A DNA stretch of 64,000 nucleotides from Ceratobasidium sp. AG-K (Eukaryota > Basidiomycota > Agaricomycetes > Cantharellales > Ceratobasidiaceae), in assembly GCA_037039685.1 (NCBI GenBank), contig JAWNGF010000001.1, forward strand, positions 4,464,001 to 4,528,000, read 5' to 3'. Of the stretch, positions 12,201 through 24,133 are shown piece by piece. Position 1 is the first letter of the stretch. Each line of letters starts with the position of its first letter. Made by a program: the position numbers and the translations under genes. Under the pieces are notes generated by a model. It was not told the origin of the DNA. It worked only from the letters and a program-made list of their open reading frames with translations, and did not search any database.

Positions 12201-15200
12201 ATGTATGCTGTTCAAAACGGAACTGATTCGTGGGTTTCACTGCCTAGAGAACGTGGGGTGGCCTATGCAGCACAAGAGGCATGGATACAGAATAGAACCA
12301 TCCGTGTAAGTAGGATTTCCGCCCCGGAGCATGATGTTTTGATGCTGTCACCGTAGGACAATATATTGTTCGGATCAGAGTATTTAGACGAACGATACCA
12401 AAAAGGTAGGCATTTGAGAAAGTAACGAAGTGGTAGTCTTGACCCTAGGTGCTCCGAAGTGCTATCTCAGTGTGCTTTAGAAAGAGACTTGGAGCTTTTG
12501 GATGCAGGCGATCAGACTGAAGGTGAGGAGTAGTTTCCCATAGTCAGGAAATGCGATTTATGTATGCGGGGGCGTAGTGGGTGAAAAGGGTGTAACCCTC
12601 AGGTATGTTATTATTCGACAAGAAAACATGAAAACTGAGTATGAATGAAAACGATAGCGGCGGGCAAAGGGTGAGTTTTGTGAATAACGCTGGACCGGGC
12701 CGCTAATCACCACTACCCAGGCCCGCATCTCACTCGCCCGAGCGATTTATTCGAATGCAAATACCATTATCCTGGATGACGTGTTGTCTGCTTTGGATGT
12801 ACATACCTCTCGATGGATCGTTAACAACTGCTTCCGTGGAGATCTTGTGGCAGGCAGAACCATTATCATCGTGGTACGTTTGTTCGCAATAGCCATTACC
12901 ACGCTGATCTGGCATAGACCCACAATGTAGCAGTGGTTGCCGAGGTTGCCGACTTTGTCGTATCAATTATCGACGGACGTATTGCCAGTCAAGGGAGCGT
13001 GGATGACGCTTCCCGCTTCGGGTCCAAGGTCAAAATCGAGACCGAAGACCAGGTACAAGAACATAAAGGGAAGCAAGTCGATAACGGCCGTCCCATTGAG
13101 AAAGTGCCCGCGTCCGTAACGAAGAAGGTCGGAAAGCTGACAATCGCCGAGGAACTTGCTGAAGGACGTGTCGGGTGGCCTGCACTGAAGCTATTCCTGG
13201 TTGCGATGGGTGGTGTCGCGTTCTGGGTCGCGTACCTGGCCGGGTTTGTACTCTCAAACATTGCAATTCTTTTGCAGACGTATTGGCTCGGGTAAGTGGA
13301 GTCGCAGTACTTGGCACAGTTGACTGACGCCAAATAAGTATTTGGGCCCAGGCGTATGGCACTCCCGAGAATCCCAAAAAGGTCGACGTGCCTTTGTAAG
13401 TTCACCCGGTATATCGTGTATATATACTCATATATGCGTAGCTATCTTGGAGTATACGGTGCCACCTGCGCCTGTGGCATGATCCTGTACAGTGCGGCGT
13501 TTATAATTCACGTATCCGGTTCGGTACACGCCGCGCGTCGGATTCACGATCGACTGGTTTCATCTATCCTCGGTGCACCGCTGTATTGGATCAATGCGAC
13601 ACCAGTCGGACGAATCATCGCTCGGTTTACCCAAGATATTCGGTGCGTAGAGATGCTGACTGTGGCGTATTAGCTTATTTGAACTCTTGCAGCTGCGTGG
13701 ACGGCTCCCTACCAAATCAGATGCAAAGCCTGGTAGATATGACAATCCAGCTCTTTTCACGATTCATAGCAATCATCGTCGTCTCGTACGCCCTAGCTAC
13801 CTTTATCCTGGCCCAATCTAATAGCCCTACAGACCCGCATTCACACTCGCAGGCGCACTACTACTCGTCGTTGGCATCTGGACCGGGCAAGTATACATCA
13901 AAGCCCAGCTCTCGGTCAAACGACACATGTCCAACGCGCGCTCGCCCATGTTTAGTCACTTTAGTGCCGCGCTCGCTGGGATTATCTCGATCCGTGCGTA
14001 CGGCGCCGAGGAACAGTTCAGGCAGGAGGCGCAGGCGCGGATTGACAAGTACACTCGAGCCGCGAGGACGTTTTGGAACTTGAACGTGCGTGAAATGTCA
14101 CATGCAAAGGTTGTAACTGAACGAGACCGCAGCGCTGGATTGCTGTCAGAATGGACATGATTGGTGCATTATTCTCTGCCGGACTCGCAGCGTACTTGGT
14201 TTACTTCAAGACCACGGTAAGCGCGAGCGACGCAGGGTTCTCGATTAACATGGCCATCGCACTTTCGGGAGGAATCCTTTGGGTGGGTCACAAGCAAGTC
14301 CTTCACACCCAGGTGCTAACACGCTCCTAGTGGGTCCGCGGCCTGAACGAATTCGAAGTCCAGTCCAACAGTCTCGAGCGGATCCAAGACTACCTGACCA
14401 TCGATCAAGAACCTGCCCCTGAGCCATCCAAAGTCCCTCCCGCACACTGGCCCTCGTCGGGGTCGATTATCGTCGAGAATCTGAGTGCAAGGTATACAAC
14501 TGATGGACCTTCTGTGTTGCACGGGCTGTCGTTTGAGATCAAGAGCGGTGAACGGGTCGGTGTCGTCGGACGAACTGGGAGCGGGAAGAGTTCGCTGATG
14601 CTCTCATTGCTGAGAATGATACCCACCGAGGGAACTATTTACTACGAGCAAGTGTGCCACGGATAAAAATAAACAGCTACTAATATGAATCTCTAGCGGC
14701 ATCCCAACCACCTCGATCAACCTCGAAGCTCTGCGCTCCAGCATCACAATAATCCCCCAACACCCAGACCTCCTCACGGGAACGATTCGAGAAAATCTGG
14801 ACCCATTCGAAGAACATGACGACGCCGAACTGAACAGTGTACTCGCAGCAGCTGGGCTCTCGATCGGCCTCGACGCAAGCGCGCAGAATGTGTCGCTCGG
14901 ACAGAGACAGATGGTTGCTTTGGCTCGAGCAATGGTGCGTAGGAGTAAGGTCGTGGTGTTGGACGAGGCTACGGCTGCAATAGGTGGGAGTTTTGTTGTT
15001 TGGTGGACTAGATGCTAATTTGGCTAGATTATGAGACGGATGCAATGATTCAGCGGTCGATTCGAACGGAAATGAGGGATAGGACGTTGATTATTGTCGC
15101 GCACCGGTTGCAGACGATTTGTGATGCGGACAAGGCATGTCCCGAACTACTTCCTCTCAGATTGTACTAATATAGGTGCACAGATTATGGTGCTTGACGA

Positions 15201-15324
15201 TGGCAAAATTGTCGAGTTTGATTCGCCCGTTGCATTATTGCAAAAGGACCGAGGTGCATTCAAGGCGTTGGTGGACGGGAGCGCTGATAAGGATGTGCTG
15301 TACGCAATGGCCAAGGGACACTAG
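9204..15324 (+). CDS. ABC transporter, ABCC/MRP type (copy 2), multi-exon
   Basis: This is a paralog of the gene at 142-6150 with the same domain order and many identical intron positions. It has a hydrophobic N-terminus from the ATG at 9204, NBD1 Walker A GPTGCGKT (about 12100-12122), NBD2 Walker A GRTGSGKSS (about 14569-14592), signature-like SLGQRQ and Walker B VVLDEAT; the stop is TAG at 15322-15324. It differs from copy 1 in three ways: the Lys/His-rich loop is missing; the NBD1 signature region is cut by extra introns, leaving a 13-nt micro-exon at 12658-12670; and the intron after the YYE codons of NBD2 uses a GC donor at 14648 where copy 1 has GT at 5408. The predicted frame remains open throughout, so the gene looks functional. 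A tandem duplication is the simplest origin. Confidence 0.88.
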
Positions 15325-15659
15325 ACTGGGATTTGTGGACTAGTTTTATGTGCATATATGCGTCGTTTTGAGAAGAAGCGCCCTAAAGAATCCCGATGAT
15401 CAAATCTTCATGACTCGTGGCTTGCGATTGCCTGGGAGATGCGCGGGTCGCCTAGCTGTCGAGTGCCGCATGTGGCCCACTGATAAGATTCGTGGTCCTG
15501 TCCATGGCCGATGCTACGGCATATCCCACGCCATCACACTGGCAGACTTCAAAGAGAATTTAAGCAATATGAAAGGTAACGGAGTGCATGAAGACCAAAG
15601 CATGATACAACATAAATGCTCTTTCAGTACGAGCGGGATGGGATGAAAAAGTGGTGCAT
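15325..15659. other. Convergent intergenic spacer
   Basis: It holds the 3' flanks of ABC copy 2 (+) and RPL19 (-). No gene or strong hairpin was recognised. Confidence 0.5.
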
Positions 15660-16334
15660 CTACTCCTTGGCCTCTTCGTGCTCGACGGCAAACAGGCCCT
15701 GTCGCTTCTCGGCGACACGAGCGGCACGACGTTCGCGGGCGGCCTGCAAACCGGTGAGCCCGAGTAAAATGACCACCAAAAGAACGCACCTTGTTCTTGA
15801 CACGGCGAGCCTCCATCTGGTCGGTGAGGACCTTGGTGCGGGTCTTTTCGGCCTTGGCCTTGTGGATAAACTCCATGAGGACGCGCTTGTTCTTGAAGAC
15901 GTTACCCTTGGACTTTTGGTACAGCGAGTGATACCTGCAACGTATCAGCCCCAGTAAATCCCACCCGAACCGACTCACAAATGCTTATCAATCTTTCCCG
16001 ACTCCCTATACTTTCTCAACAGCCGCCTCAACACACGCTGACGCCTCATCCAAAGCACCTTGGTGGGCATCCTCGCCTCGGCCGTACCCTTGCGTTTACC
16101 AGTGCCGGTATGCCTGCCCTTGCGCTTGGCGGCAAGAAGGTCCTGGGTGCGCGCCCGCGAGTGAATCACCGTGGGCTTGATGATCACGCGGCCGTCCTTG
16201 ATGAGTTTCTTGACGCCCGCACGCGAGTTGGCATTGGCGATTTCAGAAGTCTCGGCGGGGTCGAGCCAGATTTTGCGTTTGCCGACGCCGGCGACCGAGG
16301 CCGCGAGGCGTTTTTGGGAGCGGAGGTTGGCCAT
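15660..16334 (-). CDS. RPL19: 60S ribosomal protein L19 (eL19)
   Basis: This is a cytosolic large-subunit ribosomal protein of 194 residues in three exons: 16334-15979, 15934-15790 and 15743-15660. The N-terminus [14 protein letters not shown] and the segment [18 protein letters not shown] are diagnostic of eL19. The basic core ([42 protein letters not shown]) and the C-terminal helix ([24 protein letters not shown]) complete the family pattern. Both introns have GT-AG ends and the phases join without gaps. The gene is divergent from the protein kinase at 16733. An open frame on the plus strand across this gene is a shadow. Confidence 0.97.
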
Positions 16335-16732
16335 CTCTGGATGATGAGCTGGGTGGTGGATGCGCGGACCTGTGGATGGTCCGGGCGGATGCAGTTGGGG
16401 TGGCGTTGGTGCTGTGTAGGAGCTTGGGCGCTTAGCTCATGGAGGGGATTGCATTTGGGTAAATGCCTCAGCGGTGTCCAGTCGCGTATTGTGCGCCATG
16501 GTCGCGGATCAGCCGTTGATGGTTCGGTGGCCGGGCAGGGCGTAGCAAGTCCTTTGTCGAGAGTAGTACAATTACAAGACGGCATTATAGTATTACAAGT
16601 AGTGACAATTAGTCATTTAGTGGGACCGCCAAGTGCCCTATTTTTGCGAACCAATCGCCTGGATTGAAAATTGAGACCCCTCGCCCTGCGGCGACGTCGA
16701 CGGTGGGCACGTGCTTGGACACGACGACCACC
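16335..16732. promoter_or_regulatory. Divergent promoter region, RPL19 / kinase
   Basis: About 400 bases lie between the two start codons and must contain both promoters. No canonical TATA box was seen. The kinase ATG is at 16733; an open frame extends further 5' but starts with a non-ATG codon. Confidence 0.45.
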
Positions 16733-18445
16733 ATGCCCACAGACGAACCGCTCGGAGAGGACGACAAACCGCACGACCGCGTTGCGCTCCCTGCTCCACA
16801 ACCCACCGGCTGGACCACCCCCGCCAACCTGCACGCCCTGCGCACGTCCGAAGTAACCAACGGCGCCTACTCGCCGTCGGTGCTTGCCTCGGGCGCGTCG
16901 TCGCCAGTCCCCGAGAGCACCGCCACGCCCCGTGCTGCGCCTCTCCGCCGCTCGTCCAAGCTGACGGGGGCAGCGGCGTTCAAGCGGATGTTTGGCTCAG
17001 CCACACCCACCCCAGCAGCCACACCCCCCATGGCCGCACGGACCCCGTCGACCGAGACGACGCAGGACAGTCTGCTGAGCAAGCACCCGCCGCCCACGCC
17101 TGATTCCGAGTCGGAGACATCCGAGCGCTTCCGGAGCAACCCGCCGAGTCGCGCTGCGTCGTTTTCGAGCGAGGTACGGCCGACGGTGCGCAGCCGTCCC
17201 CCGTCCGTCTCGGGCGACCACAAGTTCAACCTCAAGGACCTGCTCGCTTCGACCCCCAAGCCAGCCCGCAAGTCGTCCACCGGGGGCAGCCGCAAATCAG
17301 ACGCTGGGTCCGAACACGGTGGCACCAAGTCGGTTGCGTCGACTGCCAGTGGCGGCCAGCTCAAGCACTATGGCATCTGCGAGCGCGTGGCAATTGGCAA
17401 GGGCGCCACCTCGATCGTCAAGCTCGCACACAAGTGGGACCGCACCGAGGAAAAGCTCTACGCCGTCAAGGCACGCGCTCTGCTCTCTTGCCCGCTGCTC
17501 GCTAACCCCACCCCAGGAATTCCGCAAACGCCGCAAGAACGAGACCGAAAAGGAGTATGTCAAGAAGCTCACTGCCGAGTTTTGCATTTCCTCTGCCCTC
17601 CACCACATCAATGTCGTCGAGACGGTCGACCTGGTCAAGGACGAGAACCAGCACTGGTGCGAGGTCATGGAGTACTGTCCCGGCGGCGATCTCTATGCGG
17701 CCATCAAGCGCGGCGGCATGAGTCCCAGCGAGGTCGAGTGCTGCTTCAAGCAGGTTCTCCAGGGCGTCGAGTATCTCCACTCCCAGGGAGTTGCCCACCG
17801 CGACATCAAGCCAGAGAATCTCTTTTTTAACCAGCACGGCCATCTCAAGGTGCGTCTCACACAATCTCCTCTACTTGTACTGATCTGCGCAGATCGGAGA
17901 CTATGGCGCATCGACCGTCTACCGCCTGCCCTGGGAAAAGAACATACACATGTCCACCGGTCTGTGTGGCAGCGAACCCTATATTGCCCCCGAACAATTC
18001 ACCCCTGGTCGTAAGTCCCCCACCTGGCACCTAACCTAGCTCACACCCCACAGCCTACGACGCCCGCCTCGTCGACATTTGGGCCTGCGGAATTGTCTAC
18101 TACTGCCTGCATTTCCAAGAACTCCCCTGGCGCGTCGCCCAACCCTCGGACCCGCTCTTCCAAACCTACGCCACGGCCTGCACCAAACCCGCTCCCTCGG
18201 TCGGGTCCAACGCACCTCCAACTCAAGCTCCGCTCCCGGCGACGATCAGCAACCTCTCCCCGCGCGCGTGTCGGCCTCTGCTTAGGCGCATGCTCGATCC
18301 GAACCCCAAGTTGAGGATACAGATCGAGGAGATTATGAAGGATGCGTGGTTGGCGACTGTTGAAGTGTGTACAGACTCGAGCAAGAAGCCTGGCCATGTG
18401 CATTCGTTTGCTCAGTCGAGGGCTGCCCAGGTCGTTGAGCGGTAG
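16733..18445 (+). CDS. Serine/threonine protein kinase, HAL4/SAT4 (NPR/HAL5) family
   Basis: The product has 526 residues in four exons (16733-17470, 17517-17849, 17893-18010, 18054-18445). The first 200 residues are Ser/Pro/Thr-rich and disordered. The kinase domain starts at LKHYGICERVAIGKGATS (glycine loop), with the Lys in YAVKEFRKRRK, HRDIKPENLFF as the catalytic loop, a DYG in place of the usual DFG, APE, and a C-lobe ending in the LDPNPKLRIQIEEIMKDAWL motif. The segment after the glycine loop (EFRKRR....EKEYVKKLTAEFCISSALHHINVV) resembles yeast Hal4/Sat4 and Hrk1, which control plasma-membrane ion transporters. Intron 1 (17471-17516) begins with GC, not GT; no GT alternative keeps the frame. 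The assignment to this subfamily is from memory of the motif pattern. Confidence 0.85.
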
Positions 18446-19047
18446 TCGACGCAGCTTGACTTGTTCAGAGTTGTTACCACCTGTTCAGTCGACAGCTCAC
18501 TAGGTCCTCGATACCCACTGACTCTTTACGTACATGACTCTTGTCTTTGTTCTTTTGTGTAGTTTACTTAATTCATTGCTTTGATTGAATTTGCGCTTGG
18601 TTGTATGCGCCGAGCCTGTCACGTACAGTTCGTCACACGGGCACAACTGCACAGGCTCCCGTTTACGTCCCAGCATCTATTGTCCAGTCGCACGTCACGA
18701 CAATTCGTTATCCAACCGCACCTCACGTCAGTCGCCCAGCCTGTAGCATCACGGCACAGGCGTCCAGTTGCACATCCAGCTATACGTCATCTCCGGGCGC
18801 CACTGGACGTCATGCCGCCGGGGTGCCGTTGGTGTTGCCGGGGTGGAGCGACCCTCTCCTCGACGCGGCAGGTGCTGGAGTCGCAGAGCCTCGGCCGGGT
18901 ACAGGTGTTGTCGTGTCCTCGGCTGGTGGAGCAGGGTCTTCGGTGGGTGGGTCGGGTGCAAGTGTCGTTCCCGAGCGCCTGCAGCGATGAGGTTGGGGTT
19001 GAGGTGGCGATGTGATTAGATTTGTCGAGACAAAGTGGTTGGACAAG
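18446..19047. other. Intergenic region between kinase and Med31 3' ends
   Basis: GC-rich, repetitive-looking sequence with several overlapping open frames on both strands, all low complexity (Thr/Pro/Gly/Ser). None has a recognisable domain or consistent splice sites, so no gene is called. Confidence 0.45.
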
Positions 19048-19431
19048 TCAGAAAGACAATCCGTTTGGACAAGGCGGAGACAGGACGCACCAAGTCCTCC
19101 AGTGCTCAAACTGGTAATGCTCCAGCCTCATCCTCGTCAACGGATTCTTGAGCTCGTTTCTAAACTGCTCATGCTGAAGCAGCTCGAGGAAATGCAAACA
19201 ATGGGGATATCTACACCCTCATCAATACAATCCACAACGCAACAACAAGACTTACACGATAAACCTCGCATACTCCCGTCCCCTCCAATACTGCAAGTAC
19301 TCCAGATAGTTGATAAACGCCGGGTCTTCGAGTAGACCCTCGCTCGCGAGGTTTTCGAGGTAAAACGGGTTGGCGAGCGCTTGCACGAATTCGAGTTCGA
19401 GTTCGAATCGGGAACGGTTGGCCGTGCGCAT
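19048..19431 (-). CDS. MED31: Mediator complex subunit 31 (Soh1)
   Basis: This is a 112-residue protein in two exons, 19431-19256 and 19210-19048, joined in phase across a GTAAGT...AG intron. The conserved Med31 core is plain: [18 protein letters not shown], then [11 protein letters not shown] and [17 protein letters not shown] spanning the intron, then RNELKNPL and a final [10 protein letters not shown]. Med31 is the small conserved subunit of the middle module of Mediator, bridging activators and RNA polymerase II in the nucleus. The start at 19431 is the ATG of [10 protein letters not shown], matching the normal short N-terminus. The upstream in-frame extension is not needed. It is divergent from the Ssr4-like gene, with only 145 bases between start codons. 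Confidence 0.96.
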
Positions 19432-19576
19432 GGGTGTGCTATTGGGTTCTATTTTATCCGTTTCCATTCTCGTCTTCAATACCTGGTTTTTATAATTCAA
19501 CTCGGGTTTCGACCGTCGAGGAGGCGCGCAAAGAGACGCCGCGTTACGTAACACGCGCATCCTGTAAACAACAACG
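19432..19576. promoter_or_regulatory. Compact bidirectional promoter, MED31 / SSR4-like
   Basis: Only 145 bases separate the two start codons, so both transcription-related genes must be driven from this segment. No TATA box was recognised. Confidence 0.5.
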
Positions 19577-20813
19577 ATGAACGCCCGACCGCCCGACTGT
19601 GTGCTCAAGTGTACACACCAATTTGGACCCAAGCCGAACCTCACATTCGAAGAGGCCGCCCAATTTTTGCACCAGTTATGTACAGGCCCCGGCGCGAACC
19701 TTACGTATAGCTGGCAGTTCATCGACCGGCCGGGTGGTGAGTGCTTGTTATTGCTGCGAGAGTGGGGATTGATTTTGTGTAGAGGGAGAGGTGCATGTGT
19801 ATTTCCACATGTCGGCGCCGACGCCGTTGATTGATGGGTTGCAGTACTTGGAGAGCGAGTCGTCGTATAGGCCTATGCCGGATTTGGAGGTGCAGGAGTT
19901 GAGGTTTGGGTTTATTCCTGGTGAGTCTTTCACTCTTCTGCCCTAATGTACTAACGCTCGTGTAGGGATCAATGGCGAAAAAGAGGCTAGCAGGGTACGA
20001 AAACGGTACCGCTTGTTACACGGCGGACACCCAAACATCGTGCTCGTACACTACTCGCGAGGACACGCAAAGCGTACGTTCCGCATGTGGTGTTGAACCT
20101 GACTAACGCAACGCAGCCGTTCCGCCCCAGATGAACATCCCCGTAAGGAATTACCCTCTGCCGACGATCAACGAGCCACCGATGTATGTCATGGGTGAAA
20201 AGAGCGGACAGAGGGCCATGCCACCAAACGCAGGTACGTATTCCGGCATAGTGTGAGACAAAACTAACAGCATAGTAGCCCAACTGGCGAACCAGCAACA
20301 ACAGCTCGACGCTTTGGCAGCGAGTCGGAGGCAGGCAGCGGGGTTACAGCCCCAAGTGCGGAGACAGGACGAGGATAGCGACGGTGAGCTCTACGTTGGC
20401 GTCTTGTTCGCGTACTGAGAGAGGTGCAGAGGAGTCGAATCGCGTGTCGACGCGTGCGTTAGCTGTAACGCGTTTTAAGCGGAATCACGAACTCTTGGCT
20501 GAGATTTTCGCCGTGAATGCTGCGGGTGAGTGACGTTTGTGTTTGGTGGGCGTGTATTGACGTTGGTTCAGCCAATGCCAAGGGTGTGCCTTCTCCATAC
20601 GAAAAGGTCGACCAGGCAGAGCTGGAGGCTAAGCTGGCAAGTGTTTATACTCGTTATCTAGCCATTACTTACTGATACTTTCTGCAGGCAAAAGCAAACG
20701 AGGAGCTGGCAGCGCTTCGGGAGCGGGCGAACCAGCAGGAGCACGAGATGGAAGATATCATTGCGGAGGACGAAGGTACCCCTGCCAAAGAGGCTCCCAA
20801 AATCACTGCTTGA
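19577..20813 (+). CDS. SWI/SNF and RSC chromatin-remodelling subunit, Ssr4-like
   Basis: This multi-exon gene starts at the ATG at 19577 and stops at TGA 20811-20813. The N-terminal half carries a YSWQFIDRP segment, VYFHMS, then GFIPG....[23 protein letters not shown], resembling the N-terminal Ssr4 domain, where an elongated beta-rich stretch is followed by RRYRL...LVHY. A linker ([19 protein letters not shown]) leads to a Gln-rich stretch and a helix ([23 protein letters not shown]). The C-terminus is a coiled-coil-like Glu/Ala-rich segment ([25 protein letters not shown]). Ssr4 is a fungal-specific subunit of SWI/SNF-class remodelers in the nucleus. The call rests on motif memory and should be taken as probable rather than certain. 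Confidence 0.62.
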
Positions 20814-20925
20814 GCTCTGCATTTCCTTCTTTCTTGTCTCTTCTACTGTAATACATTTACGCTCCAAGAGGCGCGAGTGCTCAGGGTCCTGTTGAAATTA
20901 AGCTGCGAGCTTTGATCGAGCGTTA

Positions 20926-23900
20926 ATGACGACGACGATGAGTGAGAACCAGCTTTCGTACGGGAAAGAGCTCCCTGTAAGCCCTCGACCTCTGCAGCCA
21001 GCCTTGTCGACTGACCCGCGTAGGACCAAGTTCCGTCGCTGAACGCGACCCTTACCCATCAGATCAACTTGTTAATAGATGCACGCGAACTCGTCAAGGA
21101 AAGGGTTGCACTCGAGAGGGAATATGCCACAAAGCTTTCTGTACGGTTTAATCTTTGCCGCCGAGGTGTAGTTCTCATATTATCGCCAGGTTATTGCAAA
21201 GAAAGCGGAGGAGAGACGGGCTCGACACATGGCTCATGCCGTCCTCGGCGAAGAGTGTAGCAAGGCCTGGTCAGACGCCGACGTTAGGTCGAGGTGAGTA
21301 TTCTTAACCAGCCCGGGAAACGCTCTACTCACCACCGTCATCTCGCAGCACTCTGGACAAGGCATTCACAGCCCTAATCAACTCGTACGAAAACACAGCC
21401 TCCGATCACGATTCGTTCGCAAGCGCACTGTCCGCAGACGTGGGGGACCGACTGAAGGTGCTCGAGCGATCTAAAGACGAGTCGAGAAAGAAGCAAATGG
21501 CGTTCTTTGCCAAGCTTGTTGGCGAGAGGGATAGGATTTATGGGGAGCGCCTGAAAGCAAAGCAAAAGGTGTGCTTGATTGGCCAACATTTGCACGATAT
21601 TGATACCGGTCAAGTATGACGAAGAGTGTGATGCTGTCGAGACGTTTAGGCAGAAACAGGTAGGCCTTGATGTCGCGTTGTGCCTGCTGTAGATTAAAAA
21701 TCTGCTTAGGATCGGGCTGCAGACGATAAACACGCAGACCGTGCAGCAAAGCAATATGATCAGCAAAAGGTGGAGATGCAGAACAGGAAAAAGTAGGTTG
21801 ACTTTGTTGGTTTAGTACGTCATTACCTGACATTAGTCAAGTGCATACTTGGCGCAAATTGCCGTTGCTAACAATACCAAAGATCGGTTTTACGACAAGG
21901 AGTTGCCTTTGCTGGAGGATGTGAGTTTTGTGATTCATTGAAACTAATATACGGCTAAATAACTACACTAGCAATTCCGTGAGTGGTAGAACTGGACCCG
22001 ACCCTTGCCCGATTAATTCCAGTCCAGAGTCCCATCACGCGGACACCATGCGACGCCTAACGAAGTTATTGCTTCATTCTCAGGCCCTACAAGAGGGTCA
22101 TCTGGAGTCTGTTAGACGGTACATATTGCTACTCTAGATATGGCTAGCATTGATTCGGTCTAATGCCGCATTCAGCTCGGTCGCCAATACCCAGGCCGCA
22201 CTAAACGCTGTCGACCCGCTACGGGATCAAATGCTCTATACCTCTTTTAACCGTCGACCCTTCAGCAAGCCTGAGGACTGGGTTTTTGAACCATGCGATA
22301 GATACTATGATACGGTGCGTGTGCTGGTATTCGTAGACTTGCACAGCTCTGAGATTTCTATCAATAAGCCCGAGGTAGTCACAGAGCCTGAACCCAAGAT
22401 CCTACTTCAAAACAAACTTCAGCGTGCGAGAACAAAACTGGCAGAGTTGATTCCTCAGATTGAGGATAAATGTATGTTGCATTCATTTTATACTATTGAC
22501 TCTTAGACAATGCTTGTAGCTCGAGATGTTGCGAGGTTGACCAAGATTGTGGAGTCCTATAGTGCTAATCCTGCATTAGGAAACTACGACGAAGTTTGGG
22601 AAGTAAGCTGACTATTTTATTCCAATAAACACCATCGGAAACCTGATAATATAACCCACCAGAACCTGCTCGAGGCAAGTCACCAGCTCACGGATTTGGC
22701 ATTGGTCCGAGTCGGCTACGAGGCTGAAATGAAGGTGGTGTCGGACGCACTACGGGGTAAGCAAGCTGTGATCACCAGTGGTCGCAGCGTTAACTCTATC
22801 GAATTGCAGGAGACGAGGGTGCTCAAAAGCCCCACGAATTCAAGAGTGCTTCATTCTCAATTCCTGCACCTTGCGGTTATTGCAAAGTGAGCGAAAAGGC
22901 TGAATATATGCGATACCCGTTCGTTAATCTCTTAGTCCAACATCTGGGGTCTTAGTAAACCTGGAAAAACATGCAAGAGCTGTGGCGTTTCGGTGCATAT
23001 TCGATGTGAACTCAAGGTGAGTCAGTCGGCTATAGTCCTCGGCACCGATTCTAATAAACGAACCAAGATGCCAGCAGAGTGTGGCATCGCTCCAAGTCTA
23101 AGCTCAAGCAACGCTTCCTCGTTGGCTCGAGGTATGCTATGTTACTATGATAAAGACAGCGCATTCATGTTCTTCTTTTTAGCATCGTCCATAAATTCCG
23201 TGGCACCATCTATCGCTTCTGGCCAATCAGCCATCTCGCCCACAATTGCGAGTTCAAGTCCACCCCGAACGAATGCGCTTAGTCGGCCAGTCCCCCCCGT
23301 ATCAAACGCTGCTCCAGTCTCCAGACTACCTCCAGCTAACAGCGGACCCACCCAAGCTAGGGTGCTTTATAGCTATGACGCGACGGGCGAATTCGAGGTT
23401 TCTATCGCTGGTGTGTACACATGCATGTCATCATTCAATAGCGTTCACGCGCTAAATCATTGGTAGAGGGTGGAACTGTTCAAATTGTTGAGCCTGATGA
23501 CGGCTCTGGATGGGTCAAGGTCTCAAACGAACAAGGAGCCGAGGGACTCGTCCCAGCAACCTATGTGGAGGTCATTCAAGTTAACCGTACCCCCACGAAG
23601 AAGAGGGCTCCGCCACCTCCCACCAGGAATGTACCTTCTGCTAAACTCGGTAATTGGCTAGGATCAAGGATCAATGGACCTTTTTGTAATGTGATGATCT
23701 TTGTAGTCAAAGCGTTATACGCGTATGAAGCACAAGGACCAGACGAGTTGTCCCTGCAAGAAGGTGCGACGTACGAATTGACACCCGATGGAGAGAACTT
23801 TAGCGACGGATGGTGGGAGGGGATAGACTCGAAAGGAAAGAAGGTCAGTTCGTTTCGAATATCTTCGGTTCACAGCCTCACTTACACCATCCCATTATTG

Positions 23901-23992
23901 AACAGGGTATCTTCCCGAGTAACTACGTGAGTTCGCTGATTCTTTAGTGGATGATGTCTCAACTCAAATCTGTCAAGGTCGAGCGTATTTGA
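20926..23992 (+). CDS. BZZ1: F-BAR, C1 and double SH3 protein (Bzz1-like actin regulator)
   Basis: A chain of about 17 exons gives a continuous frame. It starts at the ATG at 20926 (MTTTMSENQLSYGKELP), followed by an F-BAR domain: HQINLLIDARELVKERVALERE, the STLDKAF...LINSYENTASDHDSF block and a long coiled coil. A C1 domain follows at about 22830-23090, with HEFKSASFSIPAPCGYC, WGLSKPGKTCKSCGVSVHIRC and PAEC giving the His/Cys zinc ligands. Two SH3 domains follow: ARVLYSYDATGEFEVS...GWVKVSNEQGAEGLVPATYVE and VKALYAYEAQGPDELSLQEG...WWEG...GIFPSNY. The gene ends with VERI and a TGA at 23990-23992. This order (F-BAR, C1, SH3, SH3) is that of Bzz1, which binds Las17/WASP and promotes actin polymerisation at endocytic sites. 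One exon, 21972-21978, is only 7 nt long. Confidence 0.9.
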
Positions 23993-24133
23993 CACCCCCA
24001 CGCAATTTTTTACAAGACATACACTGGGCAGACACTGCCCAGCCGGATCTGCATATCAGAGGTATAAATGCTATAATAAAACAATATAAACGGACAAAGC
24101 GCGATCCAATATCCAAATAGACGTCATTTTCAG

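Noticed and set aside
15981..16667. 228-codon open frame on the plus strand over RPL19
   Set aside because: It is the antisense shadow of a clear eL19 gene; it has no domain and no codon logic.
18581..19015. Thr/Ser/Gly-rich frames resembling a GPI-anchored protein tail
   Set aside because: There are competing frames on both strands, no signal peptide, no splice pattern, and the stretch lies between two gene 3' ends.
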